Source of the DNA: Paenibacillus polymyxa
GTDB lineage: Bacteria > Bacillota > Bacilli > Paenibacillales > Paenibacillaceae
Length of the DNA: 64,000 nt
Assembly (NCBI RefSeq): GCF_001719045.1
Contig: NZ_CP015423.1
Coordinates: 1,550,001-1,614,000, forward strand
Direction: 5' to 3'
The position numbers were made by a program, and so were the translations under genes. This document shows positions 17,911 to 28,093 of this stretch, piece after piece. The notes beneath the pieces were generated by a model that did not search any database, was not told where the DNA came from, and worked only from the letters and a program-made list of their open reading frames with translations. Within the stretch, counting starts at the first letter, position 1, and each line of letters begins with the position of its first letter.

Positions 17911-19017
17911 GGAACGGGCTGAGGGTAAGGAGTTGGAAATAGCCTCCTTGAGCTTGCGTGCATTATCCAGTAAATGCGGGTCGTCGGGCAAATAGCGTAA
18001 AGCGGTTTGGTTATGCTCATACGAAGCGTCCAGCTGACCTACATGGGCATAGCAATGGCTAAGCCGCACATGAGGTAACCAGGAGTAGCATGGTAGTGGA
18101 ACAGGTCGCATACCCGAAAGGTGATGCTGTTGCTCCAATGCCTTTTCATACCAGTATGCGGCGGTGGTCCATTCGTTTCGTGTGAAAAACCAGTCACCGA
18201 TCATGCAGCACAAGTCTGATTGCGGTACACCGTATCGAAAGGAGCGTAACAGACTATCCAGCTGTTGCTCCGGCTTCCCGAGGTGAAGATAGCATTCCGC
18301 CGACCGCGCACAAGCGGTAATCCGATCCTCACGGTAGCCGCTTGGCTCCTCCAACAGATGGCTGAACGCCTCTGCCGCCTCGGAATATTCTTTACGGTCA
18401 AAACATTCATTGGCGTGCAAATACAGCAGACGCCCCTCCAGCTTGCCGCTTTCGCTGATCCACCGGGCGAGAATACGTTGGTTACGGAGCGTGTGGTCTT
18501 GCATTCGGCGGTGAGTTACGGCCACATCCGAATGCACGATTTGCCCCTGAGGTATCACCAGATCCTCATGCAGACGCCCTTCCCAGCGGTATTGTCGCTC
18601 ACGCTTCACGAGACGGATACGGCGTGAGGTGAACAACAGTTCACCCTGCTCCCCCTCTGCCAAATGAAGTGGCATTACCACTGCGTCGATATCCATAGAC
18701 AAACGCCGCTTCAAGGCACGCAGGCGCTCACGGTCCGGCTCCAGCAGCACATCGTCCGCATCCAGCCACATGATGTAGGAACACGCCGCCTTGTCAAACG
18801 ATTCATTACGGGCGGCTGCAAAATCATCCCTCCATTCAAACGTATATAGCCAATCCGTATAGCGGGCTGCTATCTTCTTCGTCTGATCCGTCGATCCTGT
18901 GTCCACAATGATGATTTCATCCATCAGGTCTGCGACCGAATCCAGACAGCGGGCCAGAGTCTGCTCCTCATTTTTTACGATCATACACAAGCTGATAGTC
19001 ATTGGATGCTCAGTCAT
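17902..19017 (-). CDS. Glycosyltransferase family 2 with C-terminal TPR-like repeats
   Basis: This 371-residue protein has a GT-A domain in the first 200 residues: start of fold SLCMIVKNEEQTLARCLDS, IIVDTGSTD, and the metal-binding segment MWLDADD. The second half is helical with TPR-like repeats (LHANECFDRKEYSEAAEAF and similar), a frequent plan in Paenibacillus and Bacillus transferases of cell-surface or spore glycans. The start overlaps the upstream methyltransferase stop (ATGA). It is the last gene of a five-gene minus-strand glycan cluster. The acceptor is unknown. Confidence 0.85.
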   Translation of the reverse strand: MTEHPMTISLCMIVKNEEQTLARCLDSVADLMDEIIIVDTGSTDQTKKIAARYTDWLYTFEWRDDFAAARNESFDKAACSYIMWLDADDVLLEPDRERLRALKRRLSMDIDAVVMPLHLAEGEQGELLFTSRRIRLVKRERQYRWEGRLHEDLVIPQGQIVHSDVAVTHRRMQDHTLRNQRILARWISESGKLEGRLLYLHANECFDRKEYSEAAEAFSHLLEEPSGYREDRITACARSAECYLHLGKPEQQLDSLLRSFRYGVPQSDLCCMIGDWFFTRNEWTTAAYWYEKALEQQHHLSGMRPVPLPCYSWLPHVRLSHCYAHVGQLDASYEHNQTALRYLPDDPHLLDNARKLKEAISNSLPSARSSK

Positions 19018-19907
19018 GACTTCACGTCATCCCCTTTACCTTTGGCTGAATCTGCCGTCGTTTTTCCGGTAGACTCGCCATCAGTATATGCACCTCTCCT
19101 TTCAGCCTGCGTCTTGTCTAGCTGTTCGACACGTGCATACCTGTGCAACGGCAAAAGTTGTTCCTCCATATGCCGGATTCGCTGTACCGCCTTATCGAGT
19201 GCAGCCTTTCGCTGATTCATTTTGCGAACATGCTGCTGCTCCACCAGTCGAAATTGCTCCTCGTCCAGTTTCATCCATTCATTCAGATGCTCTACCCCTG
19301 GTTTGGCCTCACGCAGTTCTTTCGACTTCTTGCGGCCGGCAAAGCACAAATATTTGTGATGCACCTCCAGCGCTTGTTCATCAAAATAAGGATACAACAC
19401 ACGGGAGAGGCTCCCGGCATAGTAAGTCCGCTTGTGATCATGAAACGGATGGTATCCATAAGGTACAGACAAGACGAGCGTTCCCTTTTTATTCAACAAG
19501 CGATAAGCATGAGCCAGCAGGGTGTCGGGATGCGCAAAATGTTCCAAAATCTCCCCTAAAATAATGGTGTCAAATCCACCGGGAGGACGCTCAAATTGTG
19601 AAATGTCCTTTAACTGAAAGTGAACTCTTCCCCGGACGGGTGCGGATTCCTGGCGAAGTTCTTTTTTTGCATAAGAAATGCTGCCCTCTTCCAAATCAAT
19701 GGCTGTTACCTTAAATCCTTCCCGCCCAAGCAAAATGGACGTTATGCCCTGACTGCACCCAACATCCAGCACAGTATGGCCCTGTACATGGCGGCAAATC
19801 CAGTGAATTCTATTGCGGGTGGCTTCATGGGACTCTTCCGAATTGATTTGCCCGTAATAACGTTCATTTACCTGATCACGGTTAGCCAACAGCGGCGCCC
19901 CCTCCAT
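19014..19907 (-). CDS. SAM-dependent methyltransferase (class I)
   Basis: About 297 residues. Motif I is VLDVGCSQG, the acidic loop is VTAIDLEEG, and the post-motif is ILGEILEHF, all typical of class I small-molecule or sugar methyltransferases. The C-terminal third is helical and charged (a likely coiled coil). The frame opens at 19988, but that start would overlap the upstream gene by over 100 bases. MEGAPLLANRD at 19907 or MSSSWGIP at 19934 fits better, and neither has a perfect ribosome site. It is coupled to the downstream glycosyltransferase and probably methylates a glycan in the same pathway. Confidence 0.75.
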   Translation of the reverse strand: MEGAPLLANRDQVNERYYGQINSEESHEATRNRIHWICRHVQGHTVLDVGCSQGITSILLGREGFKVTAIDLEEGSISYAKKELRQESAPVRGRVHFQLKDISQFERPPGGFDTIILGEILEHFAHPDTLLAHAYRLLNKKGTLVLSVPYGYHPFHDHKRTYYAGSLSRVLYPYFDEQALEVHHKYLCFAGRKKSKELREAKPGVEHLNEWMKLDEEQFRLVEQQHVRKMNQRKAALDKAVQRIRHMEEQLLPLHRYARVEQLDKTQAERRGAYTDGESTGKTTADSAKGKGDDVKS

Positions 19908-21231
19908 CACCGGGATGCCCCAAGATGACGACATGTCCACCTGTACAATGTGCAGTCGCATTACGTGTATCGAATACCAGCAGGGCATGGTCGACCAGCT
20001 GTTGGTAATCCACCACAGAATGGTCTGTCGTGATGACTACGATATCTGCACTTTCCCATAACTGGGTATTTGCCGTTCGAGAGGAGATTGCTTCACCGTT
20101 CAGCTTAAAGCTCGATACATACGGGTCGGTGAAGCTCACCGAAGCTCCCAGTTTTATTAGATGTTCAAACAGGACAAGAGCTGGGGATTCCCGAACATCA
20201 TCAATGTCCTTTTTGTAGGCCACACCTGCCAGAATAATTTTGGCTTTGTTTATGGCTTTACCTTTCTGAGCGAGCATGGCTTCAATTCGCTCCGCGATAT
20301 ACAGCGGCATACGCCGGTTCATGCGATCTGCCAAGTCCACGAATTCCAGTGGAAAACCATGCTGCTCGGATTTCCATGACAAGTATAGCGGATCAACCGG
20401 GATACAGTGCCCCCCGATCCCAGGTCCCGGATAAAAAGGCATATAACCGAATGGCTTGGTTGCCGCCGCATCCAGTACCTCCCATATATTGATGCCAATT
20501 TTCTCACAGGCGGCTGTCAGCTCATTAACCATTCCAATGTTGACGCTGCGGAATGTATTCTCGAACAGCTTGGCGGCTTCCGCCACGGTTGTCGAGCTGA
20601 CTGGTACAATCTGGTCCAAAAAGGACCCATAAAAACCTACTCCCGCTGCCAGACAATCCGGTGTGCAGCCGCCGATCACCTTGGGTGTGTTGCGAATGTT
20701 AAAATGAACGCTGCCCGGATCAACACGCTCCGGTGAAAAGCACACATAAAAATCCTTACCTACTGTCCAGCCCCTGCGCTGCTCTATCACCGGCCGAATC
20801 AGTTCCTCGGTCGTTCCCGGATAGGTGGTGCTTTCCAGAATCAACAGTGTTTGTCTACGCAAATGAGGTATGGCCTGATCAATAGCCGTTTCAATATAGG
20901 ACGTATCCGGCTGGTGTCCGTCCGTCAGTGGCGTAGGCACGCAGATGACAACGACATCCGCATGCTCCAGCACCTTGATATCCGTAACCGGATGCAATTG
21001 CTGCCCGATCAGACCTTCCAATGCATCATCGCCAATGTCTATGATGTACGACTTTCCTTGAAGGAGCTTGGCTACTTTGACGGGATCGGAATCCACACCA
21101 TATACATCATAACCAGCCTTTGCCATTTCCACTGCCATGGGCAGCCCTACATAACCAAGGCCGATTACCGCAACCTTTACAGTTCCTTTAGTTATTTTTT
21201 CCATAAGCTGCAAAATACCCACCTCTTTCAT
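19882..21231 (-). CDS. UDP-sugar 6-dehydrogenase (UDP-GlcNAc/ManNAc dehydrogenase family)
   Basis: This 449-residue NAD-dependent enzyme has a Rossmann start VAVIGLGYVGLP, the catalytic Cys in GPGIGGHCIPVDP, and the C-terminal NAD/UDP domain with KKDIDDVRESPA. The sequence around KPFGYMPFYPGPG resembles WbpA/WecC enzymes that oxidise UDP-GlcNAc or UDP-ManNAc to the uronic acid. The start at 21231 has GGAG 5 bases upstream and follows the dehydratase stop directly. With the neighbouring 4,6-dehydratase it would supply modified nucleotide sugars for a surface or spore polysaccharide. The exact substrate cannot be told from sequence alone. Confidence 0.85.
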   Translation of the reverse strand: MKEVGILQLMEKITKGTVKVAVIGLGYVGLPMAVEMAKAGYDVYGVDSDPVKVAKLLQGKSYIIDIGDDALEGLIGQQLHPVTDIKVLEHADVVVICVPTPLTDGHQPDTSYIETAIDQAIPHLRRQTLLILESTTYPGTTEELIRPVIEQRRGWTVGKDFYVCFSPERVDPGSVHFNIRNTPKVIGGCTPDCLAAGVGFYGSFLDQIVPVSSTTVAEAAKLFENTFRSVNIGMVNELTAACEKIGINIWEVLDAAATKPFGYMPFYPGPGIGGHCIPVDPLYLSWKSEQHGFPLEFVDLADRMNRRMPLYIAERIEAMLAQKGKAINKAKIILAGVAYKKDIDDVRESPALVLFEHLIKLGASVSFTDPYVSSFKLNGEAISSRTANTQLWESADIVVITTDHSVVDYQQLVDHALLVFDTRNATAHCTGGHVVILGHPGDGGGAAVG

Positions 21232-21233
21232 CG

Positions 21234-22214
21234 TTACTCCATGCCTCTCAATAGCTCAGCAATTCCAGCGCGGTTCATCAACTCATCGTCCGAGCGATAT
21301 TGATCGAAGCTCACTCGTTCCAATCCACCATATTGGCTCAGTAAGCGTTCGTCTGCTTGCTGGGGAAGAATAACAAAATAACGATCATCATAGCGATACG
21401 TGTGCGGCACCTCATAGGGCGAAATCAGCACCTCATGCAGCTTTTCTCCACCACGTATACCAATCTCCTTCACTTTCAACGCAGGCTGTCCCGCCTGTTC
21501 TTTCATCACTTCTGCCAGATCTGCAATATTGCAGCCCTTCATTTTCATCACAAGTGTCTCTCCCCCAATCGCCGTGACAGAAGCCTTCAGCAGCAAGCCA
21601 ATCGCCTCTCCTAGCGTGAGGAAAAAGCGTGTCATATCTGGACTCGTCAGCGTTAAATCCTGCCCTTCCGCGATCTGGCGCTTGAACAGGGGCACGACAC
21701 TTCCACTTGTTCCGAGCACGTTGCCGCCACGAATACACACAAAGCGAGTACGCTCACTTAAAGTGTTGGCGCGGATCATCAGTCTTTCACCTATCGCCTT
21801 CGTCATGCCATATACATTCACCGGGTCTACCGCCTTGTCTGTAGAGACATCAATTACCTTGGCGACTCCCTGTTCAATACTGGCCCGGATCACATTTTCC
21901 GTACCGTGTACGTTCGTCTTAAAAGCCTCTTCCGGCTGTCTCTCACACACGGGGACATGCTTTAATGCCGCCAAATGGAATACATAGTCCACTCCGCGAC
22001 ATGCCTCCTGCAATGCCTGAAGATCTCGAATATCTCCAATCATGAAATTCAGGCGCGGATCAGATTGAAATTGCCGCTGCATGGCAATCTGTGCAAATTC
22101 ACCGCGTGAGAAAATACGAATTTCTGCCGGTCCCTCCTTCAGCAATTCAGCCGTTAGGCGTTGCCCCCAAGATCCTGTTCCTCCGGTCACCAGCAGTTTT
22201 TTTCCTTTGAACAA
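21234..22214 (-). CDS. UDP-GlcNAc 4,6-dehydratase-like SDR (PseB/CapE/FlaA1 family)
   Basis: About 326 residues starting at TTG 22214, 8 bases after AGGAGG; the longer frame to 22280 would overlap the upstream gene. The extended SDR motifs are TGGTGSWGQ (NAD binding), HLAALKHVP, STDKAVDPVNVYGMTK (with the catalytic Y and K) and RGGNVLG. This is the pattern of short inverting or retaining UDP-GlcNAc 4,6-dehydratases such as PseB and CapE, which make the 4-keto-6-deoxy intermediate of pseudaminic acid, FucNAc or bacillosamine-type sugars. No aminotransferase or NeuB-like synthase is adjacent, so the end sugar is uncertain. Confidence 0.82.
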   Translation of the reverse strand: MFKGKKLLVTGGTGSWGQRLTAELLKEGPAEIRIFSRGEFAQIAMQRQFQSDPRLNFMIGDIRDLQALQEACRGVDYVFHLAALKHVPVCERQPEEAFKTNVHGTENVIRASIEQGVAKVIDVSTDKAVDPVNVYGMTKAIGERLMIRANTLSERTRFVCIRGGNVLGTSGSVVPLFKRQIAEGQDLTLTSPDMTRFFLTLGEAIGLLLKASVTAIGGETLVMKMKGCNIADLAEVMKEQAGQPALKVKEIGIRGGEKLHEVLISPYEVPHTYRYDDRYFVILPQQADERLLSQYGGLERVSFDQYRSDDELMNRAGIAELLRGME

Positions 22215-22233
22215 TATAATCTCCTCCTGACCG

Positions 22234-22941
22234 TTACGAATTGGCAATGCCTGTTCCCAGAAATTCAGCCAGCACAGCATTCATTTCATTCTCTGACAGC
22301 CGATCCTTCTCTGGCACTTTTTTCACCGAAGTATTGGCGGCATGAATGACGTTCACATAGTTGCGAAGCGGAATGACCTCATGCGGCAGCTCCGTTACAT
22401 ATCCGTGCGTACCCTTCCCAGGAATGACGACACGGTAATCATTTAGATAATCCTCCACTTGATAGCGAAACACATAAAAAGAAGGCGAACGGTGAAACAC
22501 CGGTGCCATCTGCCCCTCAACCGCATCCCACAGGTAACCCATCTGATTCACCAACGCAACCGTCTCCGGTTGAAACTTGTAATCATGCAACTGTTGTACA
22601 AATGACTGGTGATACAAATCGTCAGAATCAATTCGAGCAATGAGCAGTTCGTCCGCGTCTTCGATATACGCATTGATACGACGTTTACTTTCAATGCTCG
22701 TACCAAAACGAATGTGGTCGGGAATGGGCTCATGCTTGGCCAGTTCCTCTTCCACAATGTCACTGCATCCGCCCGCCAGCTTGACGACAGATAAGAAATC
22801 CGTATTTGTCTGACTGAGTAAACTACGCAGCGTAAAGGTTCTGAATATATCCAGTCGCTCGCTGATCCACTCACGTGTCAGGCGGTTGGGGTTCATCCCA
22901 TAGTTATTAAAATTAATTTCAATTACAATCTTGCGATTCAT
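22234..22941 (-). CDS. Putative glycosyltransferase (rhamnosyltransferase-like)
   Basis: This 235-residue protein has RLDIFRTFTLRSLLSQTNTD near the N-terminus and a DSDD motif (LLIARIDSDDLYH) at about 105, the pattern of the putative rhamnosyltransferase family of small GT-A-like enzymes. No membrane segment is visible. It is the first gene of the minus-strand glycan cluster, 19 bases before the dehydratase start. It probably adds a sugar made by the downstream enzymes; the donor and acceptor are unknown. Confidence 0.65.
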   Translation of the reverse strand: MNRKIVIEINFNNYGMNPNRLTREWISERLDIFRTFTLRSLLSQTNTDFLSVVKLAGGCSDIVEEELAKHEPIPDHIRFGTSIESKRRINAYIEDADELLIARIDSDDLYHQSFVQQLHDYKFQPETVALVNQMGYLWDAVEGQMAPVFHRSPSFYVFRYQVEDYLNDYRVVIPGKGTHGYVTELPHEVIPLRNYVNVIHAANTSVKKVPEKDRLSENEMNAVLAEFLGTGIANS

Positions 22942-23157
22942 TGATCTTCCTCCCTTTCAACCGTCTTCTCTCAAGTTATGAAGACGCTTTTGAAACGGCA
23001 CGTACAGATGCAACGAATCTTGTAAAAATAGGTAGAATCCAAAAAGAATAGCCGTTCATACAAAAACCTTTTCGCTTTCGACATATGATAGAATACAAAG
23101 TTTTTTACTCCATCTGAAAAGTTGAACAAGCAGGGAACGACAGGGAGGTAACATGAT

Positions 23158-23871
23158 ATGACGAATCCAAGGTATCTGGAGATTGACGAGGTACTGAAAC
23201 GATTGAAGCTGGCACTCGATCAGCACCAGTCCTTTTCGCTCATTCGTATTGGGGATGGTGAAAATTTGGTGTTGTCGCAGGACACCGTCTGGCCGATGGA
23301 AAAGGTATTACAGGAACGTTGGGCGGTCAAAGCCAATCTCGGTCAAAAGGGACTGTTTCTACCGAATACGGAACTACGGGACGCGGTGGCTGAGGCAGTG
23401 AGCAAAGCCAGCATTGCTGGCATTTTGCCATATGATGACGAATCTATTAAAGCACCATCCTATATGAAGCGGGAGCTGACCGATCAGGTTTTTGCTCACT
23501 ATGCTCTTTCCCCCACGCTGACTTGCCATGCCTGCCTGAATCGGTATTTGGCTGAGACACCCGCTTTCTGGGACATGCTGAAAAATCGACGCATTCTGCT
23601 AGTCACCCGAGCGGCTGCTGAAGTAAAGCCTGTTCTTGAGGCCGATCCGTACAAGCTGCATATCGCGCACACGCTGGCATTTCATCAATATGAACAAATG
23701 CCCGAAACACTCCAATGGATCGCAGCACATAAAGATGACTTTGATATTGCGCTGTTCTCTTGTGGTGTCAATGCAGTCGTGTTAGCACAAAAAACAGCAG
23801 AGTTAACTGGCAAAATAGGTATAGACTTCGGCAAGGCGATTAATATCGTCATGTTTGGCAAAGCTAATTAA
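23158..23871 (+). CDS. GT-D fold glycosyltransferase-like protein
   Basis: This 237-residue protein carries FSLIRIGDGEN at about residues 25 to 35, the hallmark of GT-D-type (former DUF1792) glycosyltransferases, in which the D-x-E motif is central to catalysis. The C-terminal part has VLLVTRAA-like and ALFSCGVNA strands typical of the family. The start is ATG 23158 behind GGGAGG. It is divergent from the glycan cluster and probably works on the same glycan. A strong hairpin follows. Confidence 0.72.
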   Translation: MTNPRYLEIDEVLKRLKLALDQHQSFSLIRIGDGENLVLSQDTVWPMEKVLQERWAVKANLGQKGLFLPNTELRDAVAEAVSKASIAGILPYDDESIKAPSYMKRELTDQVFAHYALSPTLTCHACLNRYLAETPAFWDMLKNRRILLVTRAAAEVKPVLEADPYKLHIAHTLAFHQYEQMPETLQWIAAHKDDFDIALFSCGVNAVVLAQKTAELTGKIGIDFGKAINIVMFGKAN

Positions 23872-23925
23872 TAGATAAAATAATATTTGTGAAAAAATCC
23901 ACTTAGCAAGTAATCTTTGCTCCGT

Positions 23926-23975
23926 ATATCAAAGAAGCACCAGCAAAATTCAATGGGCTGGTGCTTCTTTGATAT
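23926..23975. terminator. 19-bp perfect hairpin
   Basis: ATATCAAAGAAGCACCAGC (23926 to 23944) and its exact complement (23957 to 23975) enclose a 12-base loop. It follows the GT-D gene and probably ends its transcript, though the T-run is short. Confidence 0.7.
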
Positions 23976-24130
23976 CATATGTTGTTCTAAAGTCCGTGAT
24001 CGAAAAGAATAATCCATATAAAGCCTTGGACCCTTGCTTGTTTAGAAATAGAATTTGAGATTCCCTGTCACTTCTTTTACAATATTACAGAAACTAGCAT
24101 TCATTTATATATCATGAGGAGGGTGTTGAA

Positions 24131-25258
24131 ATGTCACATAACAAGAGATTGAAGACATACCCACTTACAAAAGCAAAGCATGTAAAGGTTCATGGTCGAA
24201 CTACGCACACACATACACCTCTTACTCTGTTTTGGACAGGCAGTGGCATTGAATTGAATATCAAAGGCTCAGAGCTGTGGATTGAAATTGAGGCCGATTA
24301 CCAGGTGTATGAACCCTGGATCAGTATTGTCATCAATGGTGTTCCGATGAGTCGCCTGATGGTGACCGCAGGACGGCATTGGATCTGTGTTTTGAGAGGG
24401 TTGAACCCTGAAACGGTCAAAAATGTCCGTGTGGTCAAGGATGTCCAGCCTATGAGTTCGGACTCGCGCTGCTTGTTGCAAATCCATGCCCTGAAGGTGG
24501 ACGGGGAATTGCTGCCAGTCACTGATAAGTCCCTCAAGGTGGAATTTATCGGTGACAGCATTACCTCGGGAGAAGGAACGATTGGAGCGAAGGAGGAGAC
24601 AGACTGGGTTCCCATGCTGTTCACAGCACTACGCAATTATACAGCCATAACAGCCGAAGCACTGAATGCGGACTACCGAGTGTTATCACAAAGCGGATGG
24701 GGTGTCCTAACAAGCTGGGATAATAATCCGCATGCAAACATACCCGCATATTATGAGCAGGTATGTGGTGTGCTAACCGGTGAGAGAAATGAAGCATTAG
24801 GGGCATTTTCAGATCATGATTTTACCTCATGGCAGCCGGACGTGGTCGTAGTGAATTTGGGGACTAATGACGGAGGAGCCTTTTATTCTCCTGCATGGAC
24901 GGACCCAGCAAACGGGAAAGTGTACAAGCAACGATTGAACGAGGACGGTACATTCAATGAAGAGGATTTACAAGATTTTGAAAGCGCTATCGAACGTTTT
25001 CTTGTCAAGCTTCGGACCTGCAATCCTGCTGCCCATATTGTGTGGGCCTATGGGATGCTGGGTATTCCGATGATGCCCTCAATCTACCGAGCGGTAGACG
25101 CATACAAAAAAAGAACGAGGGATCGGAATGTGTCGGTATTCCAACTCCCTAACACGACGGAAGAAACGATAGGATCTCGCAGCCATCCCGGGCTCTCCGC
25201 CCATGCCAAAGCAGCAGATGAATTGACAGTGTATTTGCGAGAGATTCTAAAGAGATAG
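24131..25258 (+). CDS. SGNH/GDSL esterase, CE2-like
   Basis: This 375-residue protein has an N-terminal beta-sandwich-like domain (about 20 to 130) and a C-terminal SGNH hydrolase: block I FIGDSITSGEG (Ser about 141), block III VNLGTNDGG, and the C-terminal SHPG with the catalytic His. The beta domain followed by SGNH is the layout of carbohydrate-esterase family 2 deacetylases. No signal peptide is evident, so it may act on imported sugars or leave by another route. Ribosome site GAGGAGGG precedes the ATG. It stands alone between two hairpins. Confidence 0.8.
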   Translation: MSHNKRLKTYPLTKAKHVKVHGRTTHTHTPLTLFWTGSGIELNIKGSELWIEIEADYQVYEPWISIVINGVPMSRLMVTAGRHWICVLRGLNPETVKNVRVVKDVQPMSSDSRCLLQIHALKVDGELLPVTDKSLKVEFIGDSITSGEGTIGAKEETDWVPMLFTALRNYTAITAEALNADYRVLSQSGWGVLTSWDNNPHANIPAYYEQVCGVLTGERNEALGAFSDHDFTSWQPDVVVVNLGTNDGGAFYSPAWTDPANGKVYKQRLNEDGTFNEEDLQDFESAIERFLVKLRTCNPAAHIVWAYGMLGIPMMPSIYRAVDAYKKRTRDRNVSVFQLPNTTEETIGSRSHPGLSAHAKAADELTVYLREILKR

Positions 25259-25350
25259 AATCCGAGAAGCACAATCAACTCTGTAGAACACGCTCATAAA
25301 GGAAATTACGACAACTAGGTCATTTGTGCTCTAGGTGTTGTTGAGAATTA

Positions 25351-25393
25351 TAGCCACGAGTCTGCAGCAGATGTCTGTCTATGCTCGTGGCTA
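25351..25393. repeat. 10-bp inverted repeat after esterase gene
   Basis: TAGCCACGAG and CTCGTGGCTA flank a 23-base loop. No T run follows, so terminator function is uncertain. Confidence 0.4.
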
Positions 25394-25476
25394 GATAGCT
25401 TGGGCGCAGCGGCCTATCTTAGGAGAACCACGAACAGGCAGCGAGCATTTCCTAAAGAAATATTCACCTGATATAT

Positions 25477-25893
25477 TTACAAAAACGGAGTCGAAGCGAT
25501 GCCCGTGAACACCTCTGGACCATTACGAACAGTGGTCGATACACCAGAAATATAAGAAGAATATACGGTTTGTATTGCCCAGGGAGCGGACAGATCCTGT
25601 GCATTAAAAGCTTGCGTTTCATTAGATCCAGTCACGCCCAGTACCCCCTCGGCGCGGTAGACTACCTCGCTCGGATTATAGTCGGCTCCACGCACGATTT
25701 CAACCGCATACGTATCACCAAGCTCACCGATCAGACCAATGGAACCACTAAAAGTTACAATCGGACCCGGTACAAGAAAGGTTCGCAGGGTGATCAAACC
25801 GAACCGCTCCGGTATAGGACCCAGCTGTATATCGGGACCCTCACCTGTTTTTGATGAATTGGTGGAGCTTCTCATATCCAGAAAAAAACCCAT
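25477..25893 (-). CDS. Hypothetical beta-rich protein
   Basis: This 138-residue protein is rich in Gly, Ser, Thr and Val, with beta strands (FLVPGPIVTFSGSIGLIG, YAVEIVRGADYNPSEVVYRAEG). It has no Cys, no signal peptide and no membrane helix. GGAGGG lies 7 bases before the ATG. I do not recognise the family. The composition recalls structural surface or spore-coat proteins, but that is only an impression. Confidence 0.55.
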   Translation of the reverse strand: MGFFLDMRSSTNSSKTGEGPDIQLGPIPERFGLITLRTFLVPGPIVTFSGSIGLIGELGDTYAVEIVRGADYNPSEVVYRAEGVLGVTGSNETQAFNAQDLSAPWAIQTVYSSYISGVSTTVRNGPEVFTGIASTPFL

Positions 25894-26057
25894 ACCCTAT
25901 CCCTCCAAATTGCAAGATACTCCATGCTATGCAAGAAATTCTTTAGCGTATTGGACAAATTAGTAATAAATCTATCAATTCAGCTCAAAATAACCGATAG
26001 TAATTACATATGGTATAAATATCAGAAATGAATATGTAGATAGAAAGCAGGGGTTTG

Positions 26058-28037
26058 ATGAAACAACTGAAACGACTGAAAACATTAACACTACGCAAGA
26101 AATTGACAGCAGCATTTCTACTGGTCATGCTTGTTCCTAGTATTATTGTGGGCTCTTTCTCCTATCAGGCAGCGTACAACCAGACAGATCGCCAATTACT
26201 GGACAGTGCAACGTCTAGCGTTACCGCATCTGATCGTGCTGTTACTCAAACGATTCAGGCCAAAATTGCTGATCTCGAATATTACTCTACAACGATGACG
26301 GTTAGTGATAACAGTGCTGAAGCAGATGATGCCATTCTGAAAAAATTACAAGTATATTTAAAAATGCATGCAGAAGCTGTTGATATGTTTGTCGGAACCC
26401 CCGAAGGTAAACTCATTATTGGTAAAGCCGTAGGCTCCACAAACGATCCTCGTGAGCGTCCGTGGTACAAACAGGCCATGGAGAAACCCGGACAAACCGT
26501 AATCAGCCCTGTTGGACTCAATACGGCTAAGGTCCCCGTTGTGTATATTTCACGCACACTTCCCGACAACAGCGGCGTTCTTGGTCTTTCCCTGAACCTG
26601 AATAATTTAAAAGAAATCACCAAGTTAAAAATAGGACAAAATGGTTTTATTATGATATTGGATGGTACCAAACGTATCGTAACCCACCCGACAGAAGTCA
26701 GCGGAAGTACCAAAATGGGGGAAACGATACCCCAACTGTTTGCATCCGAGGAAGGTAGCTTTAGTTACGATTTTAATGGCGTAGACAAACACCTGATTTT
26801 CAAAACTAATGCGCTGACGGGCTGGAAAATTGCCGGAACGATGGACAAAGCAGAAACCAGTGCCTCCGCCCAGCCGATTCTTATCACGACGATCATCGTG
26901 TTGGTGATTGCAGCCATCATCATTGGTGTACTCGCAATGTGGCTAATCAGCAGTATACTTAAGCCCATCCAAAGATTACGTAATTCTATGGATGCCATCA
27001 GCCAAGGTAATCTTTCGATTAACGTAGCTACGACCAGCACAGATGAAATTGGTGAATTATCAAGATATTTTCAACAAATGGTAGATAACCTGCGTAACAT
27101 GATTAAAGAAATTCAAGCGATGACAGGCAATTTGTCGGCATCCTCGCAGGAGCTTGCAGCAGGTGCAGAACAAACGACCCGGGCTATCGAGCATGTGACC
27201 ATAGCCATTCAAGATGTGGCCGCAGGCAGCGAACGCCAAGTGGGCAGCGCTAAAGCTAATCAGACACGGGTTAGCGACATGGCAACAGACATCACCGCGA
27301 TGACTGAAACTATGGCTGAAATGACCACTTACTCCACACAGGCCATTCAGGCGTCGGATGCAGGCAGTGAGCATATCGGCAACAGCGTCGTCTCCATTGA
27401 CGGCATTCGTACTACCGTGGAAGAACTGGATACGATTATCGGTGCTTTGAGTGACCGATCTGGACGAATCGGAACGATCGTCACTGTCATTACGGAAATT
27501 GCCAGCCAGACTAATCTGCTCGCATTGAATGCTTCCATTGAGGCAGCACGTGCAGGAGAGCATGGCAAAGGTTTTGCTGTCGTGGCGACAGAGGTCCGCA
27601 AGCTGGCTGAAAACTCAGCTCATTCCGCACAACAAATTCGTGAACAAATTCAAGGGATACAGAACGGTGTGTCTGAAGCTCTGGTTGCTATGGAATCAGC
27701 GAAGGAACGCGTAAATGATGGTATCAATTCCATTGACCTATCCGGTCGCTCCTTCTCTCGTATCCGTAGAGCAGTAGCCAAATCAGCGAAGCAGCTTGAT
27801 AACGTCGCAGCTTCTACCGCTGGCGTCGCAGATGGAACGAGTACAGTCGTCAGCAGCATGGAGGAAATTACACGCATCGCTGAAGAAGCGGCATCCCATA
27901 CAGAGACCGTGTCCGCAGCCGCAGAGGAGCAACTCGCCTCCATGGAAGAGATCGGTTCGTCTGCCGCAGATTTGACCCGTCTGGCAGAGCAGCTTCAAGA
28001 TTTACTGACACAATTCCAATTGGATGAAACAAAATAA
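26058..28037 (+). CDS. Methyl-accepting chemotaxis protein
   Basis: This 659-residue receptor has a first membrane helix at about 16 to 37, an extracellular dCache-like sensor (about 40 to 270, with [18 protein letters not shown] typical of Cache folds), a second helix at about 275 to 298, a HAMP domain ([17 protein letters not shown]) and the long cytoplasmic signalling coil whose tip reads [20 protein letters not shown]. It senses an external ligand and controls CheA. The ATG at 26058 is preferred over the TTG one codon upstream. It lies just upstream of a YjfB-type gene, which fits a motility context. Confidence 0.93.
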   Translation: MKQLKRLKTLTLRKKLTAAFLLVMLVPSIIVGSFSYQAAYNQTDRQLLDSATSSVTASDRAVTQTIQAKIADLEYYSTTMTVSDNSAEADDAILKKLQVYLKMHAEAVDMFVGTPEGKLIIGKAVGSTNDPRERPWYKQAMEKPGQTVISPVGLNTAKVPVVYISRTLPDNSGVLGLSLNLNNLKEITKLKIGQNGFIMILDGTKRIVTHPTEVSGSTKMGETIPQLFASEEGSFSYDFNGVDKHLIFKTNALTGWKIAGTMDKAETSASAQPILITTIIVLVIAAIIIGVLAMWLISSILKPIQRLRNSMDAISQGNLSINVATTSTDEIGELSRYFQQMVDNLRNMIKEIQAMTGNLSASSQELAAGAEQTTRAIEHVTIAIQDVAAGSERQVGSAKANQTRVSDMATDITAMTETMAEMTTYSTQAIQASDAGSEHIGNSVVSIDGIRTTVEELDTIIGALSDRSGRIGTIVTVITEIASQTNLLALNASIEAARAGEHGKGFAVVATEVRKLAENSAHSAQQIREQIQGIQNGVSEALVAMESAKERVNDGINSIDLSGRSFSRIRRAVAKSAKQLDNVAASTAGVADGTSTVVSSMEEITRIAEEAASHTETVSAAAEEQLASMEEIGSSAADLTRLAEQLQDLLTQFQLDETK

Positions 28038-28093
28038 CCGTTCCAACCGATAAATACAGAGAAAGAGTCTTCACAATGAAGGAGGGTTGGAAC

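Noticed and set aside
25970..26000. Sigma-D promoter before the chemotaxis receptor
   Set aside because: ACCGATAG at 25993 to 26000 resembles the -10 (GCCGATAT), but no TAAA lies at the right distance upstream.
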